DNA from: Cyanobacteria bacterium GSL.Bin1 | Lineage (GTDB): Bacteria; Cyanobacteriota; Cyanobacteriia; Cyanobacteriales; Rubidibacteraceae | Direction of reading: 5' to 3' | NCBI GenBank assembly: GCA_009909085.1 | Contig: JAAANX010000058.1 | Span: 1-39,938 of the forward strand | Length of the DNA: 39,938 bases | Shown here: one piece after another, positions 8,149 through 17,023 of the stretch | Position numbering within the stretch: the stretch's first letter is position 1 | Layout of the letters: each line of letters starts with the position of its first letter | The notes under the pieces: generated by a model | Told to the model about the DNA's origin: nothing | What the model saw: the letters and a program-made list of their open reading frames with translations, nothing else | The model's database searches: none | Position numbers and translations under genes: made by a program

Positions 8149-9768
8149 TTATACTTTACTCATCGCCGGCTGTAGCAAATCTTGATACTCAGACTCAAAA
8201 TAGCGCAAGGTACTCAAGACGGGATTAGGCGACGTTTGCCCCAAACCACACAAACTGGTTGCTTTTACCATGTCGCAGAGTTCTTGCAGTTGCGCTAAAT
8301 CAGCTGCAGTGGCTTCTTCAGCAAGTAATTTTTTGAGCAGATCGTACATTTGTACGGTTCCCGCCCGACAAGGAATACACTTGCCACAGCTCTCTTCTTG
8401 ACAAAATTCCATGTAATACTTGGCAACCCCCACCATACTGGTGTCTTGATCCATGACGACCATGCCCCCGGATCCCATCATCGAACCGGCTGCGGAGAGA
8501 GATTCGTAATCTACAGAAATATCTAATTGGTCGGCAGGAATACAACCGCCAGAGGGACCACCCGTTTGCACTGCCTTCACTTGACCGCCATTGGGAACGC
8601 CTCCGCCCATTTCCTCAACAATTTCTCGCAGGGTGATGCCCATCGGCACTTCAATTAAACCGTTATAGATAACGTTTCCCGTGAGGGAGAAAATCTTTGT
8701 GCCTTTACTCTTACCGGTGCCAATGCTGGCATACCAGTCCGCGCCTTTAGTGATAATGGGGGCAATATTACCAAGGGTTTCCACGTTGTTAATTAAGGTG
8801 GGTTTGCCATAGAGTCCAACCACAGCAGGATAAGGAGGGCGTGGACGAGGAACCCCGCGTCCACCAGAAACTGAGGCAATGAGAGCCGTTTCTTCCCCAC
8901 AGACAAATGCACCCGCCCCTACGCGGATTTCGACCGAAAAGTTAATGGCTGAACCAAAAATTTGCGTGCCGAGGACATTGTTGCGTTTGGCCTGCTTAAT
9001 CGCTTTTTCCAGACGAGAAATGGCTAAAGGATACTCAGCGCGAACATAAATATAACCGTGGTCTGCCCCCACCGCATAGCCCGCGATCGCCATTCCTTCT
9101 ATAATTCGATGGGGGTCGCTTTCGAGCACACTCCGGTCCATAAATGCACCGGGATCCCCTTCATCCGCGTTACAAATGACATATTTTTGTCCAGGGGGCA
9201 TTTTTGCTACGGTTGACCATTTCAGCCCCGTGGGAAAACCCGCTCCCCCGCGACCGCGCAACCCAGAGCGAGTAATTTCTTGCACCACTTCTTCTGGAGA
9301 CATTTCAAAGAGGCTATGGTGTAAACCCTGATAGCCCCCAACCGCAAGATACTCTTCAATACTTTCTGGATCAATTTGGCCACTATGTTCTCGAACAATT
9401 TGCAGTTGATGAGCAAAGAATGGATGATTAGGATTACCGGGGGTTGCGGTGACAATTTCCCCTTGTAGTCCTTTAATAATCGACGGGGCTTGTTCGGGAG
9501 TCACTTGTTCATAAAGTCGGTAGTGGTTAGGATCTTGACTATTTTCCACTTCTACAATTGGACCCTGACCGCAAAAGCCCATACAACCCACACTCACGAC
9601 TTGTACTTCAGTGCCTAAGTTGGCTTCTTTCACTGCTTTGTCCATTGCTTTTTTGACCGCCGGGGAATTGGAAGCCTGACACCCCGTCGAGGTACAACAA
9701 TAAACCCGAATGTTTTTTCTTTTTTGTCGTGCTTGGTCAGCCCACTCTTGTAATTCTGCCCATTCCAT
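8149..9768 (-). CDS. hoxF: HoxF, hydrogenase diaphorase flavoprotein subunit
   Basis: HoxF binds FMN and NAD(P)H and is the counterpart of NuoF with a NuoE-like head. The N-terminal thioredoxin-like 2Fe-2S part has [12 protein letters not shown] and [11 protein letters not shown]. The FMN/NAD part shows [28 protein letters not shown] and [14 protein letters not shown]. The C-terminal 4Fe-4S site is [13 protein letters not shown] plus a later cysteine (TSLCGLGQ). The open frame extends upstream into hoxE. The ATG at 9768 ([18 protein letters not shown]) matches family starts and leaves a one-base gap after the hoxE stop, giving 539 residues. Confidence 0.97.
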   Translation of the reverse strand: MEWAELQEWADQARQKRKNIRVYCCTSTGCQASNSPAVKKAMDKAVKEANLGTEVQVVSVGCMGFCGQGPIVEVENSQDPNHYRLYEQVTPEQAPSIIKGLQGEIVTATPGNPNHPFFAHQLQIVREHSGQIDPESIEEYLAVGGYQGLHHSLFEMSPEEVVQEITRSGLRGRGGAGFPTGLKWSTVAKMPPGQKYVICNADEGDPGAFMDRSVLESDPHRIIEGMAIAGYAVGADHGYIYVRAEYPLAISRLEKAIKQAKRNNVLGTQIFGSAINFSVEIRVGAGAFVCGEETALIASVSGGRGVPRPRPPYPAVVGLYGKPTLINNVETLGNIAPIITKGADWYASIGTGKSKGTKIFSLTGNVIYNGLIEVPMGITLREIVEEMGGGVPNGGQVKAVQTGGPSGGCIPADQLDISVDYESLSAAGSMMGSGGMVVMDQDTSMVGVAKYYMEFCQEESCGKCIPCRAGTVQMYDLLKKLLAEEATAADLAQLQELCDMVKATSLCGLGQTSPNPVLSTLRYFESEYQDLLQPAMSKV

Positions 9769-9769
9769 A

Positions 9770-10285
9770 TTATTTCTCCTCTTGCCATTGGTGTAACTTT
9801 TTGCTGACACTCTCGGAGTTTTGTTGACCGGCAACCGTGCCATCAAAAACGATGGCAGGCGCAATTCCACAAGCCCCAATACAGCGCGCCGTTACTAAAG
9901 AGACTTGACCATCTGCAGTGGTTTCTCCGGCAGTAATTTGGAATTCTTTTTCAAGATTGGATAAGATTTTGTCGCTGCCTTTGACATAACACGCTGTCCC
10001 CATACAAACGACACAAGTATGAGCGCCACCGGGCTTCAGCATGAAAAGATGGTAGAAAGTGGCGACACCATAAACCCGACTCAGGGGGAGTTTCAGGTGT
10101 TTGGCAACATAGGCGAGGACATCTTCTTCTAAATAACCAAATGCTTCTTGGGCTTTGTGTAGAACCTCAATTAGGGAATCTTGTTGATATTGAGAGCGCT
10201 TCATTGTCACATCCAGAACACGGAAGCGCTTGTCTGGCTGCTTTTGAGGTTGCTTTGTTTCAGTTTCTTGGCTCGCAGTTTTCAT
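9770..10285 (-). CDS. hoxE: HoxE, hydrogenase diaphorase 2Fe-2S subunit
   Basis: HoxE is a NuoE-like thioredoxin-fold 2Fe-2S protein. In cyanobacteria it belongs to the five-subunit bidirectional hydrogenase and may link it to ferredoxin or the membrane. The four cluster cysteines are seen in [15 protein letters not shown] and [15 protein letters not shown]. The frame is open upstream to 10435, but the ATG at 10285 ([11 protein letters not shown]) gives 171 residues, close to other HoxE proteins, and the upstream stretch has no family resemblance. It is the first gene of the hox operon. The promoter should lie in the 398-bp spacer shared with the divergent DUF1361 gene. Confidence 0.95.
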   Translation of the reverse strand: MKTASQETETKQPQKQPDKRFRVLDVTMKRSQYQQDSLIEVLHKAQEAFGYLEEDVLAYVAKHLKLPLSRVYGVATFYHLFMLKPGGAHTCVVCMGTACYVKGSDKILSNLEKEFQITAGETTADGQVSLVTARCIGACGIAPAIVFDGTVAGQQNSESVSKKLHQWQEEK

Positions 10286-10683
10286 GATTGGTGAAGAAAG
10301 CGGATCAGGCGACCTTTTAAGCTTTCTACAGGAAAAACTGAGCTGATAACCTGTAACGAGCGCGATCGCGAGTCTGCTTTGACAAGTTTTATACGTTGCT
10401 GAAGTCTGGTTCCAAATCGCTGGGCATGACTTCACATCTACTATTAAAAATTAACTGGGGAATAAAATTCATCCCAGTGCATCAAATCTTAACGGGAAAA
10501 GTTGCAGGAAACTCGCTTGGGTTGGGCTCTCGTGAATTGATATATTTTTATTAAAGTGATATAAATTATATTAAACTAATAATATTTATTATAAGATGTT
10601 AACTCAATATTAAAATTTGAAAATATCTCGTAAAATTAAGCAAAACAATAAATAATTTTAGGTGAACTTAAATTTTTCAGGTC
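10286..10683. other. Gene-free spacer between divergent hoxE and DUF1361 gene
   Basis: The part next to hoxE includes a HIP1-type GCGATCGC and a small hairpin (ACTGGG at 10454-10459 with CCCAGT at 10473-10478). The part next to the DUF1361 gene is very AT-rich. The hox promoter must lie here, but I cannot name a convincing -10/-35 pair or a LexA/AbrB site. Confidence 0.5.
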
Positions 10684-11322
10684 ATGGAATCAATACTCGC
10701 TAATACATTTGATGAATTTAATAAATATAGTGGTTGGATTGTCTGGAATCTATTTTTGGCGTTTATTCCTTTAGTCCTTAGTTTATGGTTGTTTCTGAGG
10801 AGGAGTAACAAACGATCGCTGCTTTGGTGGTTGATTTTAGTCGTTTATATTGCTTTTTTACCGAATGCTCCTTATTTACTCACTGATATCATTCATCTCA
10901 TTGAAGCGATCCGAGCCAACTATTCGATTTGGATTACTACTTTAGTTTTTATTCCGCTACACGTCTCAGCGATCTTGGTTGGATGGGAAGCTTATGTTAT
11001 TTCTTTGATTAATCAAGGTCACTATCTGAAACAACAAGGGTGGAGAAAATTTATTGTTCCGAGTGAGTTAATCACTCATGGTCTATGTGCCATTGGGATT
11101 TTTTTAGGACGATTTCGTCGCTTTAATAGTTGGGATTTAGTAACCCAGCCAGACATTTTAATTACTTCAACAATCAACGATTTAACTGATAAAAAACCAT
11201 TGTTGGTTATTTTAATAACTTGGATTATTTTAATTATTCTCTATTGGTTAACGAAACAAATTAGTCTAGGAACTTTATTACGAATTAAGATGTTATTATA
11301 CAAGCTCGATGCCCAAAAATAG
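10684..11322 (+). CDS. DUF1361 family integral membrane protein
   Basis: The protein has 212 residues and about six hydrophobic segments, starting with WIVWNLFLAFIPLVLSLWLF. The family hallmark FLPNAPYLLTDIIHL lies after the second segment, and GLCAIGIFLGRFRRFNSWD near residue 145 is also characteristic of DUF1361 proteins. The function of the family is unknown. Codons and base composition are more AT-rich than the neighbouring hox genes. It is a single gene, divergent from hoxE and convergent with the multicopper oxidase gene. Confidence 0.85.
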   Translation: MESILANTFDEFNKYSGWIVWNLFLAFIPLVLSLWLFLRRSNKRSLLWWLILVVYIAFLPNAPYLLTDIIHLIEAIRANYSIWITTLVFIPLHVSAILVGWEAYVISLINQGHYLKQQGWRKFIVPSELITHGLCAIGIFLGRFRRFNSWDLVTQPDILITSTINDLTDKKPLLVILITWIILIILYWLTKQISLGTLLRIKMLLYKLDAQK

Positions 11323-11382
11323 TTGCAATTGACGAATGAGCCGATTGACTGCCTATCGATAGTAATTTAGACGACACATTAA

Positions 11383-12384
11383 TTAAGCTTTGTCAACCAC
11401 TTGGAAATACCCCATACATCCCCGTTCGGCAATCCAGTCTTGATGGGGATGAAACATATATTTTCCGGGATACTGATAGGAGAATTCTAGAATATGGCGT
11501 TCTGAAGGACCCATGGTTACCGCATCTGCGACTTCATGAGGGGTAAGAGTAGAACCCGTTCGATATAACTGAAACATATTGGCATGGAGATGAAAGGTGG
11601 CTGCAGAGGCAAATTCCATCATGTTCAACAGATAAACCCGAATCAATTGGTCTTTTTGGATGGGAATCGGATAGTCATCGTAGTAGTTCGGGAGGCCATT
11701 AAAAGCATAGAATTCATTTTCCTCATCTGCATTGGTATCGTAAGCCCCCATAATCAGAACCATTTCATCGGCTTGCGGACGCGGTTCTGGGGGATCGATA
11801 ATAAACATCCCGTACAGTCCTTTCCCAATGTGACGAGTGACGGGTTCGACGTGACAGTGATAGAGGTGAACGCCGTAGGGTTGAGCATCAAACTCATAGA
11901 CCACTTGTTCATCGTGGCGAACGGAACGGATCCCATCTTCGGAGGCGGGGTGAATTCCGTGGAAATGGACGGTGTGAAAACGCCCGGCTTGGTTATTAAA
12001 GATGACTCGCACGCGATCGCCGGTTTTCGCTCTTAAAGTAGGACCGGGCACGCGATCATTATAAGTCCAAGTGCGAAAGGAAACCACGGTATTCAGTTCA
12101 ATAATGCCGGATGTGGCTTCCAGATAAAATTCGCGAACAGTGCGCCCATTTTCTTGTTTGACAGTTCCGTAATCGAATTCTCGGAGAAAGCGAAAAGGAT
12201 TGATGCCATTCCCCTGCATTGGGGTATCTTTTGGTGGAGGAGGAATAATCGGTTTACTTTTACTTTGAGCAATGGGGTTAAACAAGAGATTGGTTCCTAA
12301 AACGCCAATTCCTGCTGCTCCCCATTTTAGGAATTGGCGACGTTTCCAGAGTGGCTGACCCGGATTCGGATTGACAAAATTCAT
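11383..12384 (-). CDS. Two-domain multicopper oxidase (laccase-like), Tat-exported
   Basis: The N-terminus has a twin-arginine export signal (KRRQFLKWGAAGIGVLG). Two cupredoxin domains follow. Four His-x-His motifs, HFH (140-142), HCH (176-178), HLH (265-267) and HPH (312-314), supply the eight ligands of a trinuclear copper cluster. A type 1 copper site is visible only in domain 1: His137, Cys177 and His185, with Leu190 where nitrite reductases have the axial Met. The spacing parallels copper nitrite reductase, but the catalytic Asp of NirK is replaced by His140. It is therefore best called a two-domain laccase-like oxidase with T1 in domain 1. It probably oxidises metals or phenols in the periplasm; the substrate cannot be read from sequence. 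Confidence 0.88.
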   Translation of the reverse strand: MNFVNPNPGQPLWKRRQFLKWGAAGIGVLGTNLLFNPIAQSKSKPIIPPPPKDTPMQGNGINPFRFLREFDYGTVKQENGRTVREFYLEATSGIIELNTVVSFRTWTYNDRVPGPTLRAKTGDRVRVIFNNQAGRFHTVHFHGIHPASEDGIRSVRHDEQVVYEFDAQPYGVHLYHCHVEPVTRHIGKGLYGMFIIDPPEPRPQADEMVLIMGAYDTNADEENEFYAFNGLPNYYDDYPIPIQKDQLIRVYLLNMMEFASAATFHLHANMFQLYRTGSTLTPHEVADAVTMGPSERHILEFSYQYPGKYMFHPHQDWIAERGCMGYFQVVDKA

Positions 12385-12692
12385 TACAGCTTATTAATAA
12401 TTACTTTCAGTAATCCTAGTGTAGGCAATCTTGATGTTAGTCGCATCAATTTTATTGTTCATCCCTTGAGTGGGGATGATGGGGTTATACTATTTCTGAA
12501 AACGATTGCTACAAATTGAACCACAGAGTCACAGAGAACACAGAGAATGGAAGCACTGGGACTGTCACTTCCAATCTGAGAGATGGTATTACTACTTAAA
12601 GAAAAAAGTTTCTTCTAGATTTAACCCAAGTTTGCTTTTCTCAAGTATGATGACAGATTGAATCTTCAATAAATAAGTGAGAACGTTCATTC
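12385..12692. other. Spacer upstream of cysC with a dispersed repeat
   Basis: This 308-bp spacer lies between the divergent oxidase and cysC genes. At 12519-12547 it contains an AACCACAGAGTCACAGAGAA-type string with repeated CACAGAG units, a short interspersed repeat seen widely in cyanobacterial genomes. I see no gene or strong promoter in the remainder. Confidence 0.5.
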
Positions 12693-13229
12693 ATGAAACA
12701 TCGTGGAGTAACCATTTGGTTAACGGGTTTAAGTGGTGCCGGTAAAACAACAATTACCAGAGCTTTAGAACAAGAGCTGCGATCGCGCAATTGTGAAAAG
12801 CTAGAAGTCTTAGATGGCGATATTGTCCGGCAAAACCTTACCAAGGGTTTAGGATTTAGTAAAGAAGACCGGGATACCAATATCCGTCGCATTGGCTTTG
12901 TGTCTCATCTGCTCACCCGGAATGGGGTGATTGTTATCGTATCGGCAATTTCCCCCTATCGAGAAATTAGAGAAGAAGTCCGTCAACAAATTGGGGATTT
13001 TGTTGAAATCTTTGTCAATGCCCCTTTAAATGTTTGCGAAGAGCGAGATGTCAAAGGCTTATACAAAAAAGCACGCGCCGGAGAAATCGAAAAATTTACT
13101 GGCATTGATGACCCTTATGAACCGCCAAATAATCCCGAAGTCGAATGTCGGACTGATTTAGAAGCTTTAGAAGAAAGTGTCGGGAAAGTATTAGGAAAAC
13201 TCGAAGCACTGGGTTATATTTCTTATTAA
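12693..13229 (+). CDS. cysC: Adenylyl-sulfate kinase (APS kinase)
   Basis: CysC phosphorylates adenosine 5'-phosphosulfate to PAPS in sulfate assimilation. The P-loop GLSGAGKTT (about residue 12), LDGDIVRQNL, GFSKEDRDTNIRRIG, FVNAPLNVCEERDVKGLYKKAR and FTGIDDPYEPP are all in place and in order. The 178-residue length is normal for a stand-alone enzyme. It is a single-gene unit with a terminator 12 bases after the stop. Confidence 0.96.
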   Translation: MKHRGVTIWLTGLSGAGKTTITRALEQELRSRNCEKLEVLDGDIVRQNLTKGLGFSKEDRDTNIRRIGFVSHLLTRNGVIVIVSAISPYREIREEVRQQIGDFVEIFVNAPLNVCEERDVKGLYKKARAGEIEKFTGIDDPYEPPNNPEVECRTDLEALEESVGKVLGKLEALGYISY

Positions 13230-13241
13230 TTAGTTTTAAAA

Positions 13242-13271
13242 GAAAGGGGTGAATGCCGATTCGCCCCTTTC
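13242..13271 (+). terminator. Hairpin terminator of cysC
   Basis: GAAAGGGGTGAA pairs with TTCGCCCCTTTC (one G-T pair) around a six-base loop, directly behind cysC. No long T-run follows, so it may rely on stem strength. Confidence 0.6.
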
Positions 13272-13437
13272 AAATCAGTCAATTGCTTTATTTTTCGCGA
13301 TCGCGATCGTGCAAGAATGAGAAAGGAACCGAAGCTTTAGCTATCGAATCACAATAGAGATTAGGGGATGGCGCGATAGGGCTCTCTCTGCCCGCGCACT
13401 CCTTAGTATAGAACTACGCGCCGGGGAAAGATTGAAA

Positions 13438-13704
13438 ATGAAAGCATCAATCAAAATCAAAAAAATCTCTAATGAATTTATTGAGTTTATTGCCAAAGGA
13501 ACTACTCCTGAAGAAATGACTCAATTTCAATTTTCAGAAGAAACACAAGAAAGAATAGAAAATTTGGTGATTGCTTCCAAAACCGGAAACATCACAGAGG
13601 ATGAGCAAAAGGAACTAGAGGAAGTATTATTTATTGATCATCTAATCACGCTGGCTAAGGCTAAGGCTTACCAATATATTCAGTCATCAGAGTCTCAGGA
13701 TTAA
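13438..13704 (+). CDS. Conserved cyanobacterial small protein paired with HNH nuclease
   Basis: The protein has about 88 residues and is highly charged. It begins MKASIKIKKISNEFIEFIAKGTTPEEMTQF and has a Glu-rich middle (TEDEQKELEEVLFIDHLI). Small proteins of this pattern occur directly upstream of HNH nuclease genes in many cyanobacteria; their function is unknown. The ATG at 13438 is preferred over the TTG six bases earlier, and a GGGGAAAG ribosome-binding stretch precedes it. The stop TAA shares its last base with the ATG of the nuclease, so the pair is translationally coupled. An accessory or inhibitor role is a guess. Confidence 0.75.
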   Translation: MKASIKIKKISNEFIEFIAKGTTPEEMTQFQFSEETQERIENLVIASKTGNITEDEQKELEEVLFIDHLITLAKAKAYQYIQSSESQD

Positions 13705-14171
13705 TGTCTCGTTATTATCTTTCTCTGGAATTACGAAATCTAGTGGCAAGAAGAGCAGATTATCTTTGTGAATATTGTCTAATCTCAGAAACAGTTCGTT
13801 CTACGAGTCATCAATTTGACCACATTATCAGTATCAAGCATGGGGGTAACACGAGTGCTGAAAACTTAGCCTATGCTTGCTTATATTGTAATTTGAATAA
13901 AGGAACAGATTTAGGTTCCATTAGTCGCCAATCAGGTGAGCTGACAAGATTCTTTAATCCCAGAACAGACAAATGGTCTGACCATTTTTTTCTTCGATAT
14001 GCCCGGATTGAGCCTTTAACTAATCTTGGCGAGGTGACAGTTAGAATACTCAAGTTGAATGATCAGGATCGAATCTTAGAAAGACAACTCCTTATCTACG
14101 TCAATCAATATCCTTCTCCAGAAGCTAAGAAAAGAATTAATTCCGATGACGGGAAGTCGCCGTCAAAGTGA
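13704..14171 (+). CDS. HNH endonuclease
   Basis: This 155-residue protein has a compact HNH fold. A zinc-binding pair CEYC near residue 23 is followed by QFDHIISIKHGG with the catalytic DH. N-S/A-E-N and ACLYCNLNKG then complete the second zinc pair and the final catalytic residues. The C-terminal part (FFNPRTDKWSDHFF) is characteristic of a cyanobacterial HNH subfamily. It is the second gene of a two-gene unit with the small charged protein. No restriction methyltransferase or intron is nearby, so whether it acts in defence, mobility or repair cannot be told. Confidence 0.9.
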   Translation: MSRYYLSLELRNLVARRADYLCEYCLISETVRSTSHQFDHIISIKHGGNTSAENLAYACLYCNLNKGTDLGSISRQSGELTRFFNPRTDKWSDHFFLRYARIEPLTNLGEVTVRILKLNDQDRILERQLLIYVNQYPSPEAKKRINSDDGKSPSK

Positions 14172-14223
14172 TTAGTCCCTTAGACGATAGGAAAAAGGAA
14201 CAACACGGCGACTCAAGAAGCAA

Positions 14224-14805
14224 TTAATTTCCCAGTTGAATGGCGCCTTGGCGGAGAATGTCCCAAGCCTGGCCCGTCCATTTGGCAACGGTGGAAGGAA
14301 GACCGCTACTGACAATGGGTGGCGTCTCAGCCAGAACGAGCACCTCAGGAAAAGCTTGATCAATCGCTTCGGGGGTCGTTAGTGGGGGTTCTCCGGAACG
14401 GTTGGCACTAGTTGTAGCAAGAACGCCTGTTGCGGCAAAAATTTGTCGCGCGATCGCGCAATCAGGGACCCGAATCCCAATGGTATCTGGTGTTTGCGGA
14501 TTGACCTGGGGTGGAACGTTGGCTGAACTGGGTAAAACCAAGGTTAACTGTCCGGGAAAATACCGCTGGGCGGTTTTTTCCCAAATCGCAAACTCTTCTG
14601 GCGTTCCTTCCACATAAGACCATAACGGTTCAGGAGATCCTCCCATTAAAATGAGCGGTTTCGCAGCCTCTCGTTGTTTAAGCTGAAAAATGGCTGCGGC
14701 GCGATCCGGTCGGACTGCCAAAGCGGGAACCGTATCAGTTGGAAAACTGACAACCTGACCGTCTTTAGCACCAGTCACCAATTCAGAAAAAGAAACAAGC
14801 GTCAT
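14224..14805 (-). CDS. Sua5/YciO/YrdC family L-threonylcarbamoyladenylate synthase
   Basis: Members use threonine, bicarbonate and ATP to form threonylcarbamoyl-AMP for the t6A37 modification of ANN-decoding tRNAs. The YrdC fold is recognisable from [14 protein letters not shown] near residue 18, [16 protein letters not shown]-type [15 protein letters not shown] and [13 protein letters not shown]. The length of 193 matches the short TsaC-type rather than the longer Sua5 with its C-terminal domain. The start overlaps the panB stop by four bases (ATGA), so it is translated as the second gene of a panB operon. Confidence 0.92.
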   Translation of the reverse strand: MTLVSFSELVTGAKDGQVVSFPTDTVPALAVRPDRAAAIFQLKQREAAKPLILMGGSPEPLWSYVEGTPEEFAIWEKTAQRYFPGQLTLVLPSSANVPPQVNPQTPDTIGIRVPDCAIARQIFAATGVLATTSANRSGEPPLTTPEAIDQAFPEVLVLAETPPIVSSGLPSTVAKWTGQAWDILRQGAIQLGN

Positions 14806-15578
14806 TGGGGAAAGTGTTGATGTTTAACGTCGTCAATATAATTTTCTGCCGCTTCCATAATCATTTCTCGGAGGTTAACGTAGGCTTTGGCAAAGGGTGG
14901 TTGTTTTGGGGTTAACCCCAGTAAGTCCGAGGTCACTAACACTTGTCCATTACAGTGTTTCCCGGCGCCAATACCAATCGTCGGAATTGACAGCGTAGCG
15001 GTAATTTTAGCCGCCAGTTCACTGGGGATATGTTCCAGAATGAGCGCAAATACCCCCGCTTCTGCCAGATTGATCGCTTCTTGGTAAATGCGTTCTGCTT
15101 CTTCGGGGGTCTTACCCTGTTGGCGATAACCCAGGCGATGAACGGATTGGGGGGTTAACCCCACGTGGCCCATCACCGGAATTCCAATGCGAGTGAGGGT
15201 CGCAACCGTCCGCGCGATCGCGCGATTGCCCCCTTCTAACTTCACTGCCTGGACGCCGGTTTCTTTTAACACCCGCCCTGCGGTATGAATCGCTTGCTGT
15301 TCACTTTCTTGATAGGTTAAAAACGGCAGATCACAAACCACCAAAGCCCGTTTTACCCCTCGTTTCACTGCTGCCGCATGATGCAACATTGCGTCTAAAC
15401 TGAGGGGAAGGGTCGTTTCATGTCCCAAAGCGGTCATCGCCAAAGAATCACCCACGAGGAGGATATCCAGCCCCACCTCATCTAGAATTTGAGCAAAGGC
15501 GTAATCCCATGCCGTCAAAACCGTAATCGGGCGTTGTTGTTGTTTCCACTTTAAAAGTTGTGCGGTAGTTACTACCAT
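14802..15578 (-). CDS. panB: 3-methyl-2-oxobutanoate hydroxymethyltransferase
   Basis: PanB forms ketopantoate from alpha-ketoisovalerate and methylene-tetrahydrofolate in the first step of pantothenate and coenzyme A synthesis. Clear family segments are [63 protein letters not shown]-like [17 protein letters not shown] and [15 protein letters not shown] with DLLGL. The 258-residue length is normal. It is the first gene of a two-gene unit, with the YrdC-family gene overlapping its stop. Confidence 0.96.
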   Translation of the reverse strand: MVVTTAQLLKWKQQQRPITVLTAWDYAFAQILDEVGLDILLVGDSLAMTALGHETTLPLSLDAMLHHAAAVKRGVKRALVVCDLPFLTYQESEQQAIHTAGRVLKETGVQAVKLEGGNRAIARTVATLTRIGIPVMGHVGLTPQSVHRLGYRQQGKTPEEAERIYQEAINLAEAGVFALILEHIPSELAAKITATLSIPTIGIGAGKHCNGQVLVTSDLLGLTPKQPPFAKAYVNLREMIMEAAENYIDDVKHQHFPQ

Positions 15579-15608
15579 GAAAAAGGCTCAGCAATGGAGA
15601 GGCGACAA

Positions 15609-15640
15609 ATAATTAATAATTATCAATTATCAATAATTAA
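15609..15640. repeat. AT-rich short repeat (TAAT/ATTATCA units)
   Basis: Overlapping units of the kind AATTATCAATTATCAATAATTAA lie between the divergent panB and stress-protein genes. Strings like this are a common interspersed class in cyanobacterial spacers and carry no evident gene. Confidence 0.4.
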
Positions 15641-15700
15641 CGATCAACTCTGATGTTAGCTTAATCATAGCTAGCATTGATGAATCAAGGCTGAAATCCC

Positions 15701-16108
15701 ATGTTTAAAACTATTCTCTTTTCCATCGACCGTAGTCGAGAAACCCAAGAAGCAGTCGCAGCAGTCAAAAACTTGGTTCAAAACTACAACAGTCGTCTGG
15801 TCTTACTCTCCGTTGTCGAAGCGGAGGGAGAAGAAAAAGAAGATAAGCGACACATGACCTCGGAAAGTGCCGTAAGCGAACTCCTCGAAGGGGTCAAATC
15901 GTTATTCGCAGAGGAAAATATCAACGCCGAAACCCTTGAAAGAGAAGGGAGACCGGCGTTTATTATTTGCGATGTTGCCGACGAACTCGATGCTGACCTA
16001 ATTGTGATGGGCTGTCGCGGGGTCGGTTTAATTGAAGAAGAAGCCTCCGATAGTGTAAGTAATCGGGTGATTAACCTTTCGCCCTGTCCGGTATTAGTCA
16101 TCCCCTAA
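15701..16108 (+). CDS. Universal stress protein (UspA family)
   Basis: This 135-residue single Usp domain starts with the typical strand MFKTILFSIDRS. It ends with the ATP-binding loop region LIVMGCRGVGLIEEEASDSVSNRVINLSPCPVLVIP, where G-x-R-G and a late S-N-R-V-I replace the usual G-2x-G-9x-G-S/T. The loop departs from the strict ATP-binding pattern, so nucleotide binding is uncertain. Its role is general stress survival. It is a single gene with no evident partner. Confidence 0.9.
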   Translation: MFKTILFSIDRSRETQEAVAAVKNLVQNYNSRLVLLSVVEAEGEEKEDKRHMTSESAVSELLEGVKSLFAEENINAETLEREGRPAFIICDVADELDADLIVMGCRGVGLIEEEASDSVSNRVINLSPCPVLVIP

Positions 16109-16159
16109 GCAAGTCTCCATGCTTTCGGCTATAGTGAAACTCTGGCAGAGGGCTTAAAG

Positions 16160-17014
16160 ATGACATTAATTCAGTGGTATCCCGGTCATATTGCCAAAGC
16201 AGAACGGGAATTAAGACAACAGTTAAAAAATGTGGATGTGGTGCTAGAGGTGCTGGATGCAAGGATTCCCCTTGCCTCTCAGCATCCGCAAGTGTCGCAA
16301 TGGGTGGGAAATAAACCGCGTCTGTTGGTGATTAATCGGCAGGATATGATCCCACAAGCCCTCCATACGGAGTGGGTGGCGTGGTTTCAAACTCAGGGGT
16401 TTTCTCCCTATTTAACTGACGCCCAACAAGGGAAAGGGATTAAATCTCTTTTAAAAGCTGCCCAAAAAGCGGGAGAAGCGGTGAATGAAAAACGGCGCAA
16501 TCGAGGAATGCGCGATCGCGCGGTTCGTGCCGTTGTAATGGGCTTTCCTAATGTTGGCAAATCGGCACTGATCAACCGTTTAGTGGGGCGAAAAGTGGTC
16601 CAAAGCGCCCGTAAAGCAGGGGTAACCCGGCAACTGAAGTGGGTACGCATTTCGCAACAAATTGACCTCTTAGACGCCCCGGGCGTGATTCCCCCAAAAT
16701 TAGAAGATCAAGCTGCGGCGATCAAACTTGCGATCTGCGATGATATTGGGGAAGCCGCCTATGATTTACAAAATATTGCCGCAGAATTAGTTCAACTTTT
16801 AAAGGAATTAGATGACACTGAAATTCTGACGAATCGGTATGGTCTCTCTCCAGAGAATTTAACTGGTTCTGCTTATCTATATACGCTCGCTCAGCAACGC
16901 CATAATAACGATAAAGAACGAACCGCACGAGAATTACTTAAGGATTTCCGGAAAGGATTAATGGGTACTATTTCTTTAGAACTTCCGCCAAACCAATTAG
17001 CCAAACCAACTTAA
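16160..17014 (+). CDS. rbgA: Ribosome biogenesis GTPase YlqF/RbgA
   Basis: RbgA is a circularly permuted GTPase needed for late assembly of the 50S subunit. The permuted motif order is visible: G4 as NRQD near residue 60, then G1 VVMGFPNVGKSALIN near residue 127, then G3 LLDAPGVIPPKLED. The N-terminal QWYPGHIAKAERELRQQLKNVDVVLEVLDARIP is a family hallmark. The length of 284 includes the RNA-binding C-terminal part. The zinc-ribbon membrane protein gene follows within ten bases, suggesting co-transcription. Confidence 0.95.
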   Translation: MTLIQWYPGHIAKAERELRQQLKNVDVVLEVLDARIPLASQHPQVSQWVGNKPRLLVINRQDMIPQALHTEWVAWFQTQGFSPYLTDAQQGKGIKSLLKAAQKAGEAVNEKRRNRGMRDRAVRAVVMGFPNVGKSALINRLVGRKVVQSARKAGVTRQLKWVRISQQIDLLDAPGVIPPKLEDQAAAIKLAICDDIGEAAYDLQNIAAELVQLLKELDDTEILTNRYGLSPENLTGSAYLYTLAQQRHNNDKERTARELLKDFRKGLMGTISLELPPNQLAKPT

Positions 17015-17023
17015 GCCCTCAAG

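Noticed and set aside
8318-8545. Short minus-strand open frame inside hoxF
   Set aside because: It is a shifted-frame shadow of the strongly conserved hoxF coding sequence.
10286-10435. N-terminal extension of HoxE by 50 codons
   Set aside because: The added residues are rich in Cys/Ser/Arg with no family similarity, and the internal ATG matches HoxE starts.
11584-12036. 150-codon plus-strand frame opposite the multicopper oxidase gene
   Set aside because: It lies entirely antisense to conserved copper-site codons and resembles nothing; the oxidase reading is clearly real.
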